Shown: positions 47,940 to 56,080, counted from the stretch's first letter. The stretch: 64,000 nucleotides of DNA from Nodosilinea sp. FACHB-141 (GCF_014696135.1 NZ_JACJPP010000015.1:248001-312000); one strand, 5' to 3'. Notes: a model not told the origin generated them from the letters alone. Made by a program: numbers and translations.

Positions 47940-50330
47940 ATGTTTCTGTTTGCTCAAGGGTTGAAAACGCTGAGTGCCGTCGTGTGTTTAGTGGCGCTTT
48001 GTCCGGCTGCTTTGGCCGTTCAAATTAGTCAAGCTACTGCCCCAGCGGTGATTTCTCCAGCAAGCAGTGCGATCGATTGTGCAACAGAGCAAGCTCAGCT
48101 AGAGCAGTCTGTCGCAAATGGACTGGTTGATCAGGCACGGCAGCATATCAATGATAGGCAGACCGAGGCAGCCGCGATCGCCCTAACTCAAGCGTTTGAA
48201 GCGATCGGGCAGGTGGAGGATGTTTCAACGAAAGTTACGTTGCTTGATCAGATTATCAATAGCTATGAAGGTAGTGCTGATCGCAGCCTGTTAGAGCAAC
48301 TGGTCAACCAGGCTAATCCAGTGCAGCGGCAGCAGGTTGCCGCCGTTTTGCCGCAGGCGGTGCAGGTCACGCAGAGCTTAAGCAGCGGCTATAGTGCCAT
48401 AAAAACTCGAACTCTCACCTCGATCGCCCGTTACTACGGCATTTTGGAGCAGCCGCAGCAAGCTCAACCCGTTTTGACTCAGGCCTTGCAAGCAAGCCAG
48501 TCGATTCGCGGCGCAGAGTTTCAAACCAAAGCGTTGACTGACATCGCTCAAGTTTATGTGGCGATTCGTCAACTGCAAGCGGCTGTTCCTATCTTGGCGC
48601 AGTCGCTTCAGTTTGCTCAAGCTGCCACCTATCCCGATGCCAACCGCAGGGCATGGGCGCTAGAGCCAATCGCTCGACTCTATGCTCAGCTTGGCGAACC
48701 AGATCGCGCCCTGCAAGTCGCGCAGCAAATTGAGGATGCTCCTTACTACCAGTCCATCGCTATGGTCGCTGTGATCGATGAATACTTAAAGGCTGGACAG
48801 CTCAATCAAGGTGGACAACCCAATCAAACTAGACTAGTTGATCGCGCTGCTTCGATCGCCTTAGATATACCGGCCGATGACCAAAGAGCGATTATTCTCG
48901 GTGCGATCGCTGGTAGATATGCTGGAGCCAGACAACCTGATCGTGCCGCCGAATTATTGGGTCAGGCGCTAGAAATTAGCGCTCGCACTCGCACCACCGT
49001 TTCTGAACGAGAGCAAGCAGCCGTTGCGATCATTGTGCGGTATGCCGCAGCGGGGCAACGTGATGATGCCCTGCGTCTCGTTGGAGATTTTGACGACCCA
49101 ACGGCAAAAGCAACTGGGTACGGCGCGATCGCCTTGCTCTATGCCGAAATCGGACAAACCGACCGTGCTCAAGCCACCTTAGCTCAGGCAGTTCAAAACA
49201 CTGCTGCGATCGTAGACATTAGTAGCCGTAACCTGGTCAGACAGCAGTTGATTGATCAAGCGGTGCAAGGCGGACAGTACGATCTGGCGTTGCAGGTGGT
49301 GCAGACGGTCGATCTGGCAGAAGAACCAGAAGAGACATCCGTATCCTATAGTCGCGCTCAGGATCTAACCCAGCTTGCTAATCAAGCGATCGCCGCTAAC
49401 CGCTATGAGGACGCCCTAAAAATCACGCAGGCCATTTCACCGACCTATATTGAGTGGCGCGATCGCCTGTTTTTGCAAATTGCTCGTGGTTTTGCCGAGG
49501 CTGGAGATTTTGATCGTGCTCAAGCCATTGCCCAGGAAAATGTTGATCCTGGCTTTCAGGCTCAAGTTTTTGCGGTTGTTGCGGCCCAGGTTCAGCTGGT
49601 TGTTCAGCAAATTGACCCAGCGACTGAACTGTTTAATCAGTCTGTTCAGTTGGCCAATACAATCGATTCTGCCGCTGCAAAAGCCGAAGTGCTCAGGACG
49701 ATCGCAGATGAACACTTTAGAGCCAATCAGCCCGAAGCCGCGACGCAACTCTTGAATCAAGCGGTTGAGCTGGTGAAAACGATCGAAGATGAGGAAAGTC
49801 GTCTTTCTACGCTACAGGCAATTTCTGCACAATTTTCCGCTGCCAATCAACATCAGGCCGCGATTCAGGTGACGGACGCTATGCTTAATGCACCCGTGCG
49901 TCGTTCTGCCGCAATCGCCGAGGCGATCGCGGCAGCAATTGAGGGCGGGGACCTATCAACTGCACTCGCGACGCTGAATCGTTTGGATGACCCAGCCACC
50001 AAGACAACCCTGCTGCTGAAAGTTGCCGATCGCTACACCCAGGTGGGTCAGCGATCGCAAGCGGCAAGTTCTTTGGCTCAGGCCTTCCAGATGGCGCAAA
50101 CCGTTCCCGGTGAGGAGTCGCAGACCATTAACGTTCGAGGTGGTGAAAATCCGTTATCCGTTGAAGACGAGCAAGATCGGGGCAGCTTGTTGGCGGCGAT
50201 CGCGCTGAAATATGCTCAGATTGGTCAGGAGCAGCAAGCGCTACAAGTCGCTCAAGCTTTGCAAGATCCTGTTGGTCGTAATGCCTTGATTCTGCGACTA
50301 GGTTGTTATGGGGCTACGCCAGCACAGTGA
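47940..50330 (+). CDS. Exported helical-repeat (TPR-like) protein, 796 aa
   Basis: I start at ATG 47940 (MFLFAQGLKTLSAVVCLVAL), which gives a good signal peptide ending near ALA; the frame is open further upstream from a TTG. The mature protein is made of about 15 helical hairpins of 35-45 residues with ALQVAQ- or QAQPVLTQAL-type motifs (for example ARLYAQLGEPDRALQVAQQI). It is rich in Ala and Gln and has C-terminal RLGCYG. It is probably a periplasmic or outer-membrane-facing scaffold. No enzyme motif was seen. It is a single gene; the next gene is convergent. Confidence 0.8.
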   Translation: MFLFAQGLKTLSAVVCLVALCPAALAVQISQATAPAVISPASSAIDCATEQAQLEQSVANGLVDQARQHINDRQTEAAAIALTQAFEAIGQVEDVSTKVTLLDQIINSYEGSADRSLLEQLVNQANPVQRQQVAAVLPQAVQVTQSLSSGYSAIKTRTLTSIARYYGILEQPQQAQPVLTQALQASQSIRGAEFQTKALTDIAQVYVAIRQLQAAVPILAQSLQFAQAATYPDANRRAWALEPIARLYAQLGEPDRALQVAQQIEDAPYYQSIAMVAVIDEYLKAGQLNQGGQPNQTRLVDRAASIALDIPADDQRAIILGAIAGRYAGARQPDRAAELLGQALEISARTRTTVSEREQAAVAIIVRYAAAGQRDDALRLVGDFDDPTAKATGYGAIALLYAEIGQTDRAQATLAQAVQNTAAIVDISSRNLVRQQLIDQAVQGGQYDLALQVVQTVDLAEEPEETSVSYSRAQDLTQLANQAIAANRYEDALKITQAISPTYIEWRDRLFLQIARGFAEAGDFDRAQAIAQENVDPGFQAQVFAVVAAQVQLVVQQIDPATELFNQSVQLANTIDSAAAKAEVLRTIADEHFRANQPEAATQLLNQAVELVKTIEDEESRLSTLQAISAQFSAANQHQAAIQVTDAMLNAPVRRSAAIAEAIAAAIEGGDLSTALATLNRLDDPATKTTLLLKVADRYTQVGQRSQAASSLAQAFQMAQTVPGEESQTINVRGGENPLSVEDEQDRGSLLAAIALKYAQIGQEQQALQVAQALQDPVGRNALILRLGCYGATPAQ

Positions 50331-50374
50331 GTGTCCGAGCATGGTCGGGCCGCTTGGTGAGGCGCAACGCCCCG

Positions 50375-50851
50375 TTAGGGCATGCGCGCGTCGGTGTCGG
50401 CAAGCTCAGTCGCTACGCGGCGATAGACCTGGAAGTTGCGGGTTCGGCGGCCGGTGGTGTCTGTCTGCTCTTGTACAACCGCCAGCAACGATCCGTCTTT
50501 GGAGGCGACTCGGCGTGCCGATGCGATCGCTACACCGTCTGCTAGTGCGGTGCTGTCGAGAGTGTGTGCATCGACCCGCGTTAGCGTGTGGGCGTCGGGA
50601 CCGTCGGTGGGAGCGTCTGGCAAGGCGGGAAGCGGGTGCGGGGTTCCGTCTGCTTGGCCGCCAAAGGTGACTTCGTTCGCTGGACCGTTGGGTTCGGTCT
50701 GCCAGCGCACGTGCAGGGTGAGCACGCCAGGTGCTGACTCGGCGATCGTATAGCGACCACTCGCTGGGGGGGTGGCGGCCTCGTATAACGACAGTTCGGG
50801 CACGAGCTCCCATGTACCGAGATATTGGTCGATGGGCATCACTGTCTCCAA
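50375..50851 (-). CDS. Small soluble protein, lipocalin-like, 158 aa
   Basis: A protein of unknown function that begins METVMPIDQYLGTWELVPEL; the LGTWELVPELSLYE start and alternating beta pattern resemble lipocalin or heme-nitrobindin-like barrels. TLHVRWQTEPNGPANEVTFG and the late RNFQVYRR fit that fold. No catalytic residues can be named. High-GC codon use fits the core genome rather than its AT-richer neighbours to the right. Confidence 0.65.
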   Translation of the reverse strand: METVMPIDQYLGTWELVPELSLYEAATPPASGRYTIAESAPGVLTLHVRWQTEPNGPANEVTFGGQADGTPHPLPALPDAPTDGPDAHTLTRVDAHTLDSTALADGVAIASARRVASKDGSLLAVVQEQTDTTGRRTRNFQVYRRVATELADTDARMP

Positions 50852-50947
50852 AGTGGTAATGCGGTGCGCTCTAACTATAGATAAGTATTAGATCTGGCAG
50901 CTAAGCTTTTTTGTTAGGTGGCTTCTAGGAGTTGGGCGCGGCGATCG

Positions 50948-51045
50948 CGCATGTATCGATAAAGGAATTGATGTGCTCAGGGTATGTTGTTTGGCAAGAA
51001 AACTATCAGAAGGTTGAATTATGCTGGCGCTTCACCCAACCTGCA
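50948..51045. repeat. RAYT-end repeat R2
   Basis: Matches R1: CGCATG, AAAGGAATT, then AAGAAAACTATCAGAAGGTT and CTTCACCCAACCTGCAAG. It keeps the first codons of a RAYT gene but no transposase follows. Confidence 0.75.
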
Positions 51046-51180
51046 AGCTCAACAGAGAACTTTACAATTGAGACTTCCGCTCATTGTCGATATCTTGAAA
51101 GGATAGTAGAATTTGCTTGAAGCCTGTAATGGTTTCTCTTTTTAAGATATAAGCAGCTAATAAGAATAGGAATTTCTGAT

Positions 51181-51396
51181 ATGGCTTTAGATCAACTCGA
51201 AGCATTTTTAAAGAAAATGAAGTCTGACCCTGCACTTAAAAATGAGGTGCTCGGAGCATCAACCGCAGATGATGTTGCACGAATAGCACTAAAACTTGGT
51301 TTTGAATTTTCAGGTGATGAATTACTAAGAATGTCAGGAAAGAACTTTGGCGGAGTTACTGTTGTGAAAACTGTTCTTCCTGGGGAGTATAATTAA
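51181..51396 (+). CDS. Nif11-like leader peptide (RiPP precursor-like), 71 aa
   Basis: Matches the Nif11-type leader: LDQLEAFLKKMKSDPALKNE, then IALKLGFEFSGDELL. The leader ends in a GG pair at residues 57-58, the usual cut site, leaving a 13-residue core VTVVKTVLPGEYN. The Shine-Dalgarno AGGAA lies a few bases upstream. A RiPP precursor is usually next to modification and export genes, but none is recognisable here. The core lacks Cys and has only Thr and Tyr as obvious modification sites. Confidence 0.85.
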   Translation: MALDQLEAFLKKMKSDPALKNEVLGASTADDVARIALKLGFEFSGDELLRMSGKNFGGVTVVKTVLPGEYN

Positions 51397-51431
51397 ACGC
51401 TTTTTGAATATCTGGTCATACAAGTTAGCTA

Positions 51432-51510
51432 GTAGGTTGGGAATAAAACTCTGCTGAGATTGCTGGGTTTCTTTGTGAACTCAACCTACAAAAGATCTGC
51501 GATCGCACTG
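51432..51510. repeat. REP-type repeat R5 with AGATCTGCGATCGCACT tail
   Basis: GTAGGTTGGGAATAAAACT and CTCAACCTACAAAAG are imperfect inverted arms followed by AGATCTGCGATCGCACTG. The same tail follows R4 at 52278-52300 and, slightly changed, R3 at 52415-52436. Confidence 0.7.
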
Positions 51511-51521
51511 CTCCTTGGCAC

Positions 51522-52106
51522 TCAATAACCTGGCTTCGCCTGGATAAGCTGAAGAACTTGGTTATCTTGCCCGATTATCTTTAATTCATCCACCTTGACA
51601 CCAACAGCTTGGATTGGCGCGTCAAAGACGAATAAGCCGTTAGTCACCTCATTGCTCAGAGTTCTCCCATCACTTAATCTTGCTTCCATCACAGCCACTT
51701 CTGCCGAGCGGCTTCGGCCAAGCAGAATAAGTGAAGTATGCTTACTTTGGGTAGGGCCAAAGTGAATATAGTCAATCAACTCCGTTGAAACGGCCTCAGA
51801 AGATTCATAGCTAAAGGTTCCTCCATTCGGAGGGGCCCACCAAACACCCCAAGGCAAACGCGAAGCGCGAACGTACGCTCCCTCTGGAGGGGTTGGCCAG
51901 CCCTGGCAAACCACAATTGCGGTTGTCGGCGTCAGTTGTTGCGCTTTTATAGTGGGGGCATCTTTACACAACCCATCTCGCCTAGCGGCTCGTTCTGGCG
52001 TGAGTCCCCAATCATCTATCAACCAAAGACACCAAATTACTGCAATCACGCTAAGCGGAGCTAGCAGCATGATTGCCCAGCTGGTTCCTTTAAGTACTCT
52101 CGACAT
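51522..52106 (-). CDS. Hypothetical membrane-anchored protein, 194 aa
   Basis: I start at ATG 52106 (MSRVLKGTSWAIMLLAPLSV), which puts a single N-terminal membrane helix at about residues 9-30; the frame is open further upstream to 52220. The rest is a soluble domain with CQGWPTPPEGAYVRASRLPW and LILLGRSRSAEVAVMEARL. It is not a family I recognise. It is flanked by two REP-type repeats. Confidence 0.55.
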   Translation of the reverse strand: MSRVLKGTSWAIMLLAPLSVIAVIWCLWLIDDWGLTPERAARRDGLCKDAPTIKAQQLTPTTAIVVCQGWPTPPEGAYVRASRLPWGVWWAPPNGGTFSYESSEAVSTELIDYIHFGPTQSKHTSLILLGRSRSAEVAVMEARLSDGRTLSNEVTNGLFVFDAPIQAVGVKVDELKIIGQDNQVLQLIQAKPGY

Positions 52107-52222
52107 TTTGCGAAACCTACCTGGTGCGGCCAATTCACAAACTATGCTTAATGACTGACTCTCACTACACCAGTTCCCAAAAGCTCTACTTAAGGGCTTG
52201 GACCATGACTCACCGCACAACA

Positions 52223-52300
52223 GTAGGGTGAAAATAGAACTTTCTGGGATTGTTGAGTTTCCTTCGTCAACCCAACCTATAAGAGATCTGCGATCGCACT
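52223..52300. repeat. REP-type repeat R4
   Basis: CAGTAGGGTGAAAATAGAAC and TCAACCCAACCTATAAG are imperfect inverted arms followed by AGATCTGCGATCGCACTG. It is close to R5 and directly precedes R3. Confidence 0.7.
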
Positions 52301-52321
52301 GAGGTTTGGGCGCGGGCGATC

Positions 52322-52436
52322 GCGCATGGATCGGTGAAGGAATTTTGCGCTTAGAATAGGTTGTTGGGTAAGAAAACTATCAGGGGTGTTGAGTTTTCTT
52401 CGTTAACCCAACCTACAAGAAATCTGCGATCGCATT
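52322..52436. repeat. RAYT-end repeat R3
   Basis: The closest copy of R1: CGCATGGATCGGTGAAGG, then TGCGCTTAG, AAGAAAACTATCAGGGGTGT and ACCCAACCTACAAGAAATCT. It ends with a variant of the GCGATCGCA tail. Confidence 0.75.
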
Positions 52437-52489
52437 GATCCACTTGAATCAATTTGTTGTGCTGTAATACCTCAGAGAGTGATACAGCA

Positions 52490-52915
52490 TTACTCCTTAT
52501 TCTCACTATAGATTTGACGCCAATAATAGGGTTGCACCTCTCGCAACTTTAGAGAATGGTATTGAGTTGGGTCTGCTTTGTCAGGAACACCCACTTCAAC
52601 GTCTAATCCCCAATACGCTAATCGCTCTTGACAGATACCACAGGGCGTCAGGATGACAAATGGTTCAACTGTCTCTTCCTTAGACACGCAAACTGACGCG
52701 CAGATCCGCTCATTCAATCGATGTGCTTCACAAATTGCCCCAGTTTCGTGGCATAAACAAGCTGCTGCATTAAGGGCATCAACGTAAACACTCGTAAGAA
52801 TACGCCCTGTTTCTGTGTACATTGCCGCAGCTCCAGACCATCCTTCTGGAAATCGTTTCAGGGCTTGTTGCTTTGCTGCATTGACTAATTGATCATCGAC
52901 TTGGTACGGCTTCAT
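52490..52915 (-). CDS. Cytidine deaminase-like zinc enzyme
   Basis: A 141-residue protein of the cytidine deaminase superfamily. The zinc and catalytic set is C-H-E in ACLCHETGAICEAHRLNE and PCGICQE (TPCGICQERL). In standard cytidine deaminases the first motif is CAE or HAE, so this is a variant arrangement; either CHE near residue 55 or CEAH near 62 supplies the ligand and Glu. It may act on cytidine, blasticidin-type nucleosides or a non-standard substrate. It is AT-richer than the core genes and flanked by repeats R3 and R6, suggesting transfer. Confidence 0.75.
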   Translation of the reverse strand: MKPYQVDDQLVNAAKQQALKRFPEGWSGAAAMYTETGRILTSVYVDALNAAACLCHETGAICEAHRLNERICASVCVSKEETVEPFVILTPCGICQERLAYWGLDVEVGVPDKADPTQYHSLKLREVQPYYWRQIYSENKE

Positions 52916-52959
52916 GCTTAATCACAATACCCACTCTAGAAAACTCTTCGTCAATATTC

Positions 52960-53020
52960 TTGAGTTATCTCTTTTGGGTTAGCTAGCTCAATCTAACCTG
53001 AAAGAGATTTGAGTCGCACT
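52960..53020. repeat. Degenerate REP-type repeat R6
   Basis: TTTTGGGTTAGC...AATCTAACCTGAAAGAG followed by ATTTGAGTCGCACT, a worn version of the arms and tail seen in R3-R5. Confidence 0.5.
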
Positions 53021-53048
53021 TATTCATAATCTACTTGGTGTTGCCTTA

Positions 53049-53996
53049 CTAGATCCATCTTTCAACCGTTGGCCTGTCAATCCAGTAATCCACTTTTGAA
53101 GAATCAGTAAACTTTCTCAAGGCTTTGTCAGGCCAAATATGCAACTTACTTAAAAAGCCTGTGTTCTCAGCTGCCCTCTCAATAATTTCCCATTGCTCTA
53201 AAAAGTTGTTAGCCCAGCTCTTTTCATGCATCACCAAATCTACAAATTTTAGTCCAGCCTTTTGCATCCTTTTGCCGTTTGTTCCACGAGCATTAATTGG
53301 CTCCCAAAATACAACTTCAGGATTTAAGCGAGATATTTTTTGAAAATATGATTCGAACTCACGCAAAGTTATGTTAGGAGGGGTTGGGGCCGCTGCGACG
53401 AAAAGACGGCATCCTGCCTTAGCTCCTTTAATCATTGCGTTGTAGCGTGCCGAAGGAGATGGGGAATAAGGTTCTACAACTTTACTTAATTCATCCTCAA
53501 AATGAGGCAAGCTCATGCCAACCGTAACATTCTCATTACAAAGAATATCTAAATCTTTAATCCACAAAGGACTTCTAGTAAGGATTCGAACTCTCTTTTT
53601 GTAACGAAGTAAAATCTTGACTGTTTCTCTTGTAATCAAAGCAGTTTCCTTGGTCTGGTAAGGGTCCGTTCCAGAACAGAGTAGAACAACTCCTTTGCCA
53701 CTCTCTGTCACTTTCCAGTTTCTTTTACGCTCAATCAAGTCTTCTAATTGAGAGGGGATATTGTCACGAGTAAAAAGATAGTTTCCCCATTCCATTTGCG
53801 GGTCTTCCACACCAGCCTCCGCAAGAATCGCTTTGCGTGTACGTATTGCAGGAGTCGCCGGAACGTAACAAAATGTACAGCCATGCAGACAACCAGACGC
53901 AATATTAACTACGTAATCACATAAGCCTTTCTTGTGAAGAGCACTTTCTTGTAAAGGATTAACAATTTTTTCACTACCTCTGACAATGCCTCTCAT
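53049..53996 (-). CDS. Radical SAM protein (SPL-like) paired with TcmP
   Basis: A 315-residue radical SAM protein. I use the ATG at 53996 (MRGIVRGSEK); a TTG at 54008 would add four. The cluster motif is CLHGCTFCY (C-x3-C-x2-C, near residue 38-46). SPL-like features are VVLLCSGTDPYQTKE and the RILTRSPLWIKD segment. It is divergent from a TcmP gene, and TcmP is named as the partner of three-Cys-motif proteins, so the two probably act together. Low GC compared with the core genes suggests transfer. The substrate, probably nucleic acid, is unknown. Confidence 0.85.
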   Translation of the reverse strand: MRGIVRGSEKIVNPLQESALHKKGLCDYVVNIASGCLHGCTFCYVPATPAIRTRKAILAEAGVEDPQMEWGNYLFTRDNIPSQLEDLIERKRNWKVTESGKGVVLLCSGTDPYQTKETALITRETVKILLRYKKRVRILTRSPLWIKDLDILCNENVTVGMSLPHFEDELSKVVEPYSPSPSARYNAMIKGAKAGCRLFVAAAPTPPNITLREFESYFQKISRLNPEVVFWEPINARGTNGKRMQKAGLKFVDLVMHEKSWANNFLEQWEIIERAAENTGFLSKLHIWPDKALRKFTDSSKVDYWIDRPTVERWI

Positions 53997-54135
53997 CTCA
54001 GAATCCAAACTAGTACATTCATTCTATTGGTCTGAGCCTAGAAATATACTAAAAGTTGTCTAAAGTTTACGGTTTTTTTATGTGAATTGAATCATCATCA
54101 TCTTGTGGAAGCTATTAATTTATAAAAGAGAAGCT

Positions 54136-55071
54136 ATGGTGGAGCACGTTTTTGGGGGAGATTGGACAAAGGAAAAACTGAATAGAGTCTCAAAATATCT
54201 TTCAGCTTATGTTCAGATTCTCAAGGATAGAGATTATCACTATTCATATATAGATGCTTTTGCGGGCACAGGTTATGTTAATTCTAAACTTTCTGTTGAA
54301 GATGAGCAAATAGAAATTTTCCCTGAGCTGACCGAAGGTGAGGGAAAAGAGTTTATTGAGGGATCTGCGAGAATAGCTCTTGGTGTAAAGCCTAGTTTTC
54401 GTCAATACTACTTTATTGATAAAGATCCGAAAAAAGCAAGAGATCTCGAAAGAATGAAATTAGATTTTCCAGAATCTCATATATCCGTAATATCTGAGGA
54501 TTCAAATGTTTTCTTGAAAAGGTTTTGCAAAGAGTCAGATTGGCGAAAGCAAAGAGCTGTGATCTTCTTAGATCCTTATGGGATGCAAATTCCTTGGACG
54601 ACGATTCAGGATATTGCGAATACTGGTGGAATTGATTTATGGTATTTATTTCCAGCAGGAATAGCTATTAATAGACTTTTGCGAAGAGATGGAAAAATCA
54701 GTATAAAAATCAAAGATAGACTAAATCAAACATTTGGTTCAACTGATTGGTTTGATCTTTTCTATCAAGCTAATCAAAATCTCGACTTATTCGGCGAGAA
54801 CACTATTGAATATAATAAAATAGCGGACTTGGAAGACATTAAGAAATATTTTATTGGACGGTTAAAGGAAGTGTTTCATGGAGGAGTAGCCGAAAATCCT
54901 CTTTGGTTAGTTAATTCAAGAAATACTCCTTTATATTTACTTTGCTTCGCTTGCAGCAATCGAAATGTGAAAAGTGCAGTCAAAATTGCGCAGCATGTTC
55001 TTGAGCAACCCGAAAAAAAGCAACCGAGTAACAAAACAACTTATCCTACTATTCCTGGCCTGAATATTTAA
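54136..55071 (+). CDS. tcmP: Three-Cys-motif partner protein TcmP
   Basis: A 311-residue protein of the TcmP family. I use ATG 54136 with AGAGAAG upstream; a TTG at 54103 would add 11. Marks are FGGDWTKEKLNRVSKYLSAY, YIDAFAGTGYVNS (a methyltransferase-like fold), AVIFLDPYGMQIPW and DLWYLFPAG. The fold resembles DNA or RNA methyltransferases (the DPYG motif in place of DPPY). Family members always lie next to a protein with a three-cysteine motif, here the divergent radical SAM gene. The DNA is visibly AT-rich. The function is unknown; a defence or phage-linked role has been suspected. Confidence 0.88.
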   Translation: MVEHVFGGDWTKEKLNRVSKYLSAYVQILKDRDYHYSYIDAFAGTGYVNSKLSVEDEQIEIFPELTEGEGKEFIEGSARIALGVKPSFRQYYFIDKDPKKARDLERMKLDFPESHISVISEDSNVFLKRFCKESDWRKQRAVIFLDPYGMQIPWTTIQDIANTGGIDLWYLFPAGIAINRLLRRDGKISIKIKDRLNQTFGSTDWFDLFYQANQNLDLFGENTIEYNKIADLEDIKKYFIGRLKEVFHGGVAENPLWLVNSRNTPLYLLCFACSNRNVKSAVKIAQHVLEQPEKKQPSNKTTYPTIPGLNI

Positions 55072-55185
55072 ACTTGGAATTTGTAATACTAATTACGCTG
55101 CTACGGTTGACCTAAAGTTCTTGTGCGAGTATTCTTTATCGTCAAGCCGTTCAGCCAGAGCGGTGACCACGCAGAACTCGAAAAT

Positions 55186-55320
55186 CTTAGCGCTGCCTGA
55201 AGGTGTTAACGGCACCAACAGACAGCTAACCCCGCAAATCTAGCACGCAGATTGCGAGGCTAGGCTCATCGTACCCTAGCCCCCTCAGTTTGCACTTCAG
55301 CTGCGGGTGGCTAGGGTTTT
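55186..55320 (+). promoter_or_regulatory. Candidate riboswitch/attenuator leader RNA, copy B
   Basis: The same design as the RNA at 18640-18776. GCTGCCTG (55192-55199) pairs with CAGACAGC (55219-55226) with one C-A mismatch. Inside are AA/AA and GGTG-TTAACGG-CACC. Then come CTAACCCC, the hairpin CGCAA(A)TCT/AGATTGCG and GAGGCTAGG. GGCTAGG (55258-55264) can pair with CCTAGCC (55275-55281), the 5' arm of the terminator. The distance from fold start to terminator arm is 82 bases, as in copy A. Stems covary between copies. I cannot assign a known class. Confidence 0.75.
55274..55320 (+). terminator. Intrinsic terminator of leader RNA copy B
   Basis: CCCTAGCC pairs with GGCTAGGG (8 bp, extended past a one-base bulge), followed by TTTT. 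It lies 40 bp before the gene start. Its 5' arm is also the target of the antiterminator pairing. Confidence 0.75.
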
Positions 55321-55360
55321 CGCGTTCTGTTTCTTTCCATCCACAAAGGAAACAGAACCC

Positions 55361-55666
55361 ATGTTTGAATATCTCGAACCCGATGCCAGCGATGACCAAG
55401 AGACCGAGTCCCTGCCACTGCCGCCATCTGGGGCAACTAGCAAAGGCACCCGGTCCCTAAACCCCGAGAAAGTGCGACACATGCTCTACGGCAGCCTCGC
55501 CGGCATAGACCGCACCATCAAAATCCTCCATGCCCTAGGCTACACCGACCCCAACGACTGGAGCGACCCCATCCCCATGCCGCCCAACAGCGACATACTT
55601 GGGGCCACCTCCTCAGGAGGCACCATCTGGATGGCGATCGCCACCAAAACCGTGCTGATTGAGTAA
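55361..55666 (+). CDS. Small protein (101 aa) led by the structured RNA; paralogue of the 18.8 kb gene
   Basis: Starts at ATG 55361 (MFEYLEPDASDDQETES) with the Shine-Dalgarno AAAGGA upstream, giving 101 residues. The core KVRHMLYGSLAGIDRTIKIL, then LGYTDPNDWSDPIP matches the product of 18815-19105 at RH, GS, G, I, LH, L, Y and WS. The N-terminal 30 residues are acidic and disordered-looking. Unknown function; no membrane or enzyme motif. The shared leader RNA implies that both paralogues answer to the same signal. Confidence 0.7.
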   Translation: MFEYLEPDASDDQETESLPLPPSGATSKGTRSLNPEKVRHMLYGSLAGIDRTIKILHALGYTDPNDWSDPIPMPPNSDILGATSSGGTIWMAIATKTVLIE

Positions 55667-55792
55667 TGCACCCCTTGCCCCCGACGGCATACCCTTTGTT
55701 GTCGGGGGCTGCGATCGCAAAAAAACAAGCTCACCGGCTCCCAAACTTGGCATACCAAGCAGCCCGCTTAACAACCCAAGGCCGCACATAGC

Positions 55793-56011
55793 CTTACTAA
55801 CCTCGCAGTAAGGCTTACTAACCTCACAGTAAGGCTTAACAACTTCGCAGTAAGGCTTACTAACCTCGCAGTAAGCTTTACTAACTCCACAGTAAGCCTT
55901 ACTAACCTCGCAGTAAGCTTTACTAACTCCGCAATAAGCCTTACTAACCTCGCAGTAAGCTTTACTAACTCCACAGTAAGCCTTACTAACCTTGCAATAA
56001 GCCTTACTAAG
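55793..56011. repeat. 21-bp minisatellite, about 10.4 copies
   Basis: Units of the type CTTACTAACCTCGCAGTAAGG run in tandem from 55793 to 56011. Each unit is itself a small palindrome (TTACT...AGTAA). In the second half two variants alternate, giving a 42-bp higher-order period. The minus strand is open and would encode heptad repeats like LVKLTAR. It lies between the small gene and ogt. Confidence 0.92.
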
Positions 56012-56080
56012 TAGCCCTATCCCTCTGCAATAGACCTCTGCATCCTAAAATACCTGCATCGGCCTATCGAGCTGGCGAAA

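Noticed and set aside
55768..55974. Heptad-repeat protein on the minus strand of the minisatellite
   Set aside because: The frame is open only because the unit length is a multiple of three; there is no ribosome binding site. I do not call it a gene.
55793..56011. CRISPR array
   Set aside because: Units are contiguous 21-bp copies without unique spacers, and no cas gene is present.
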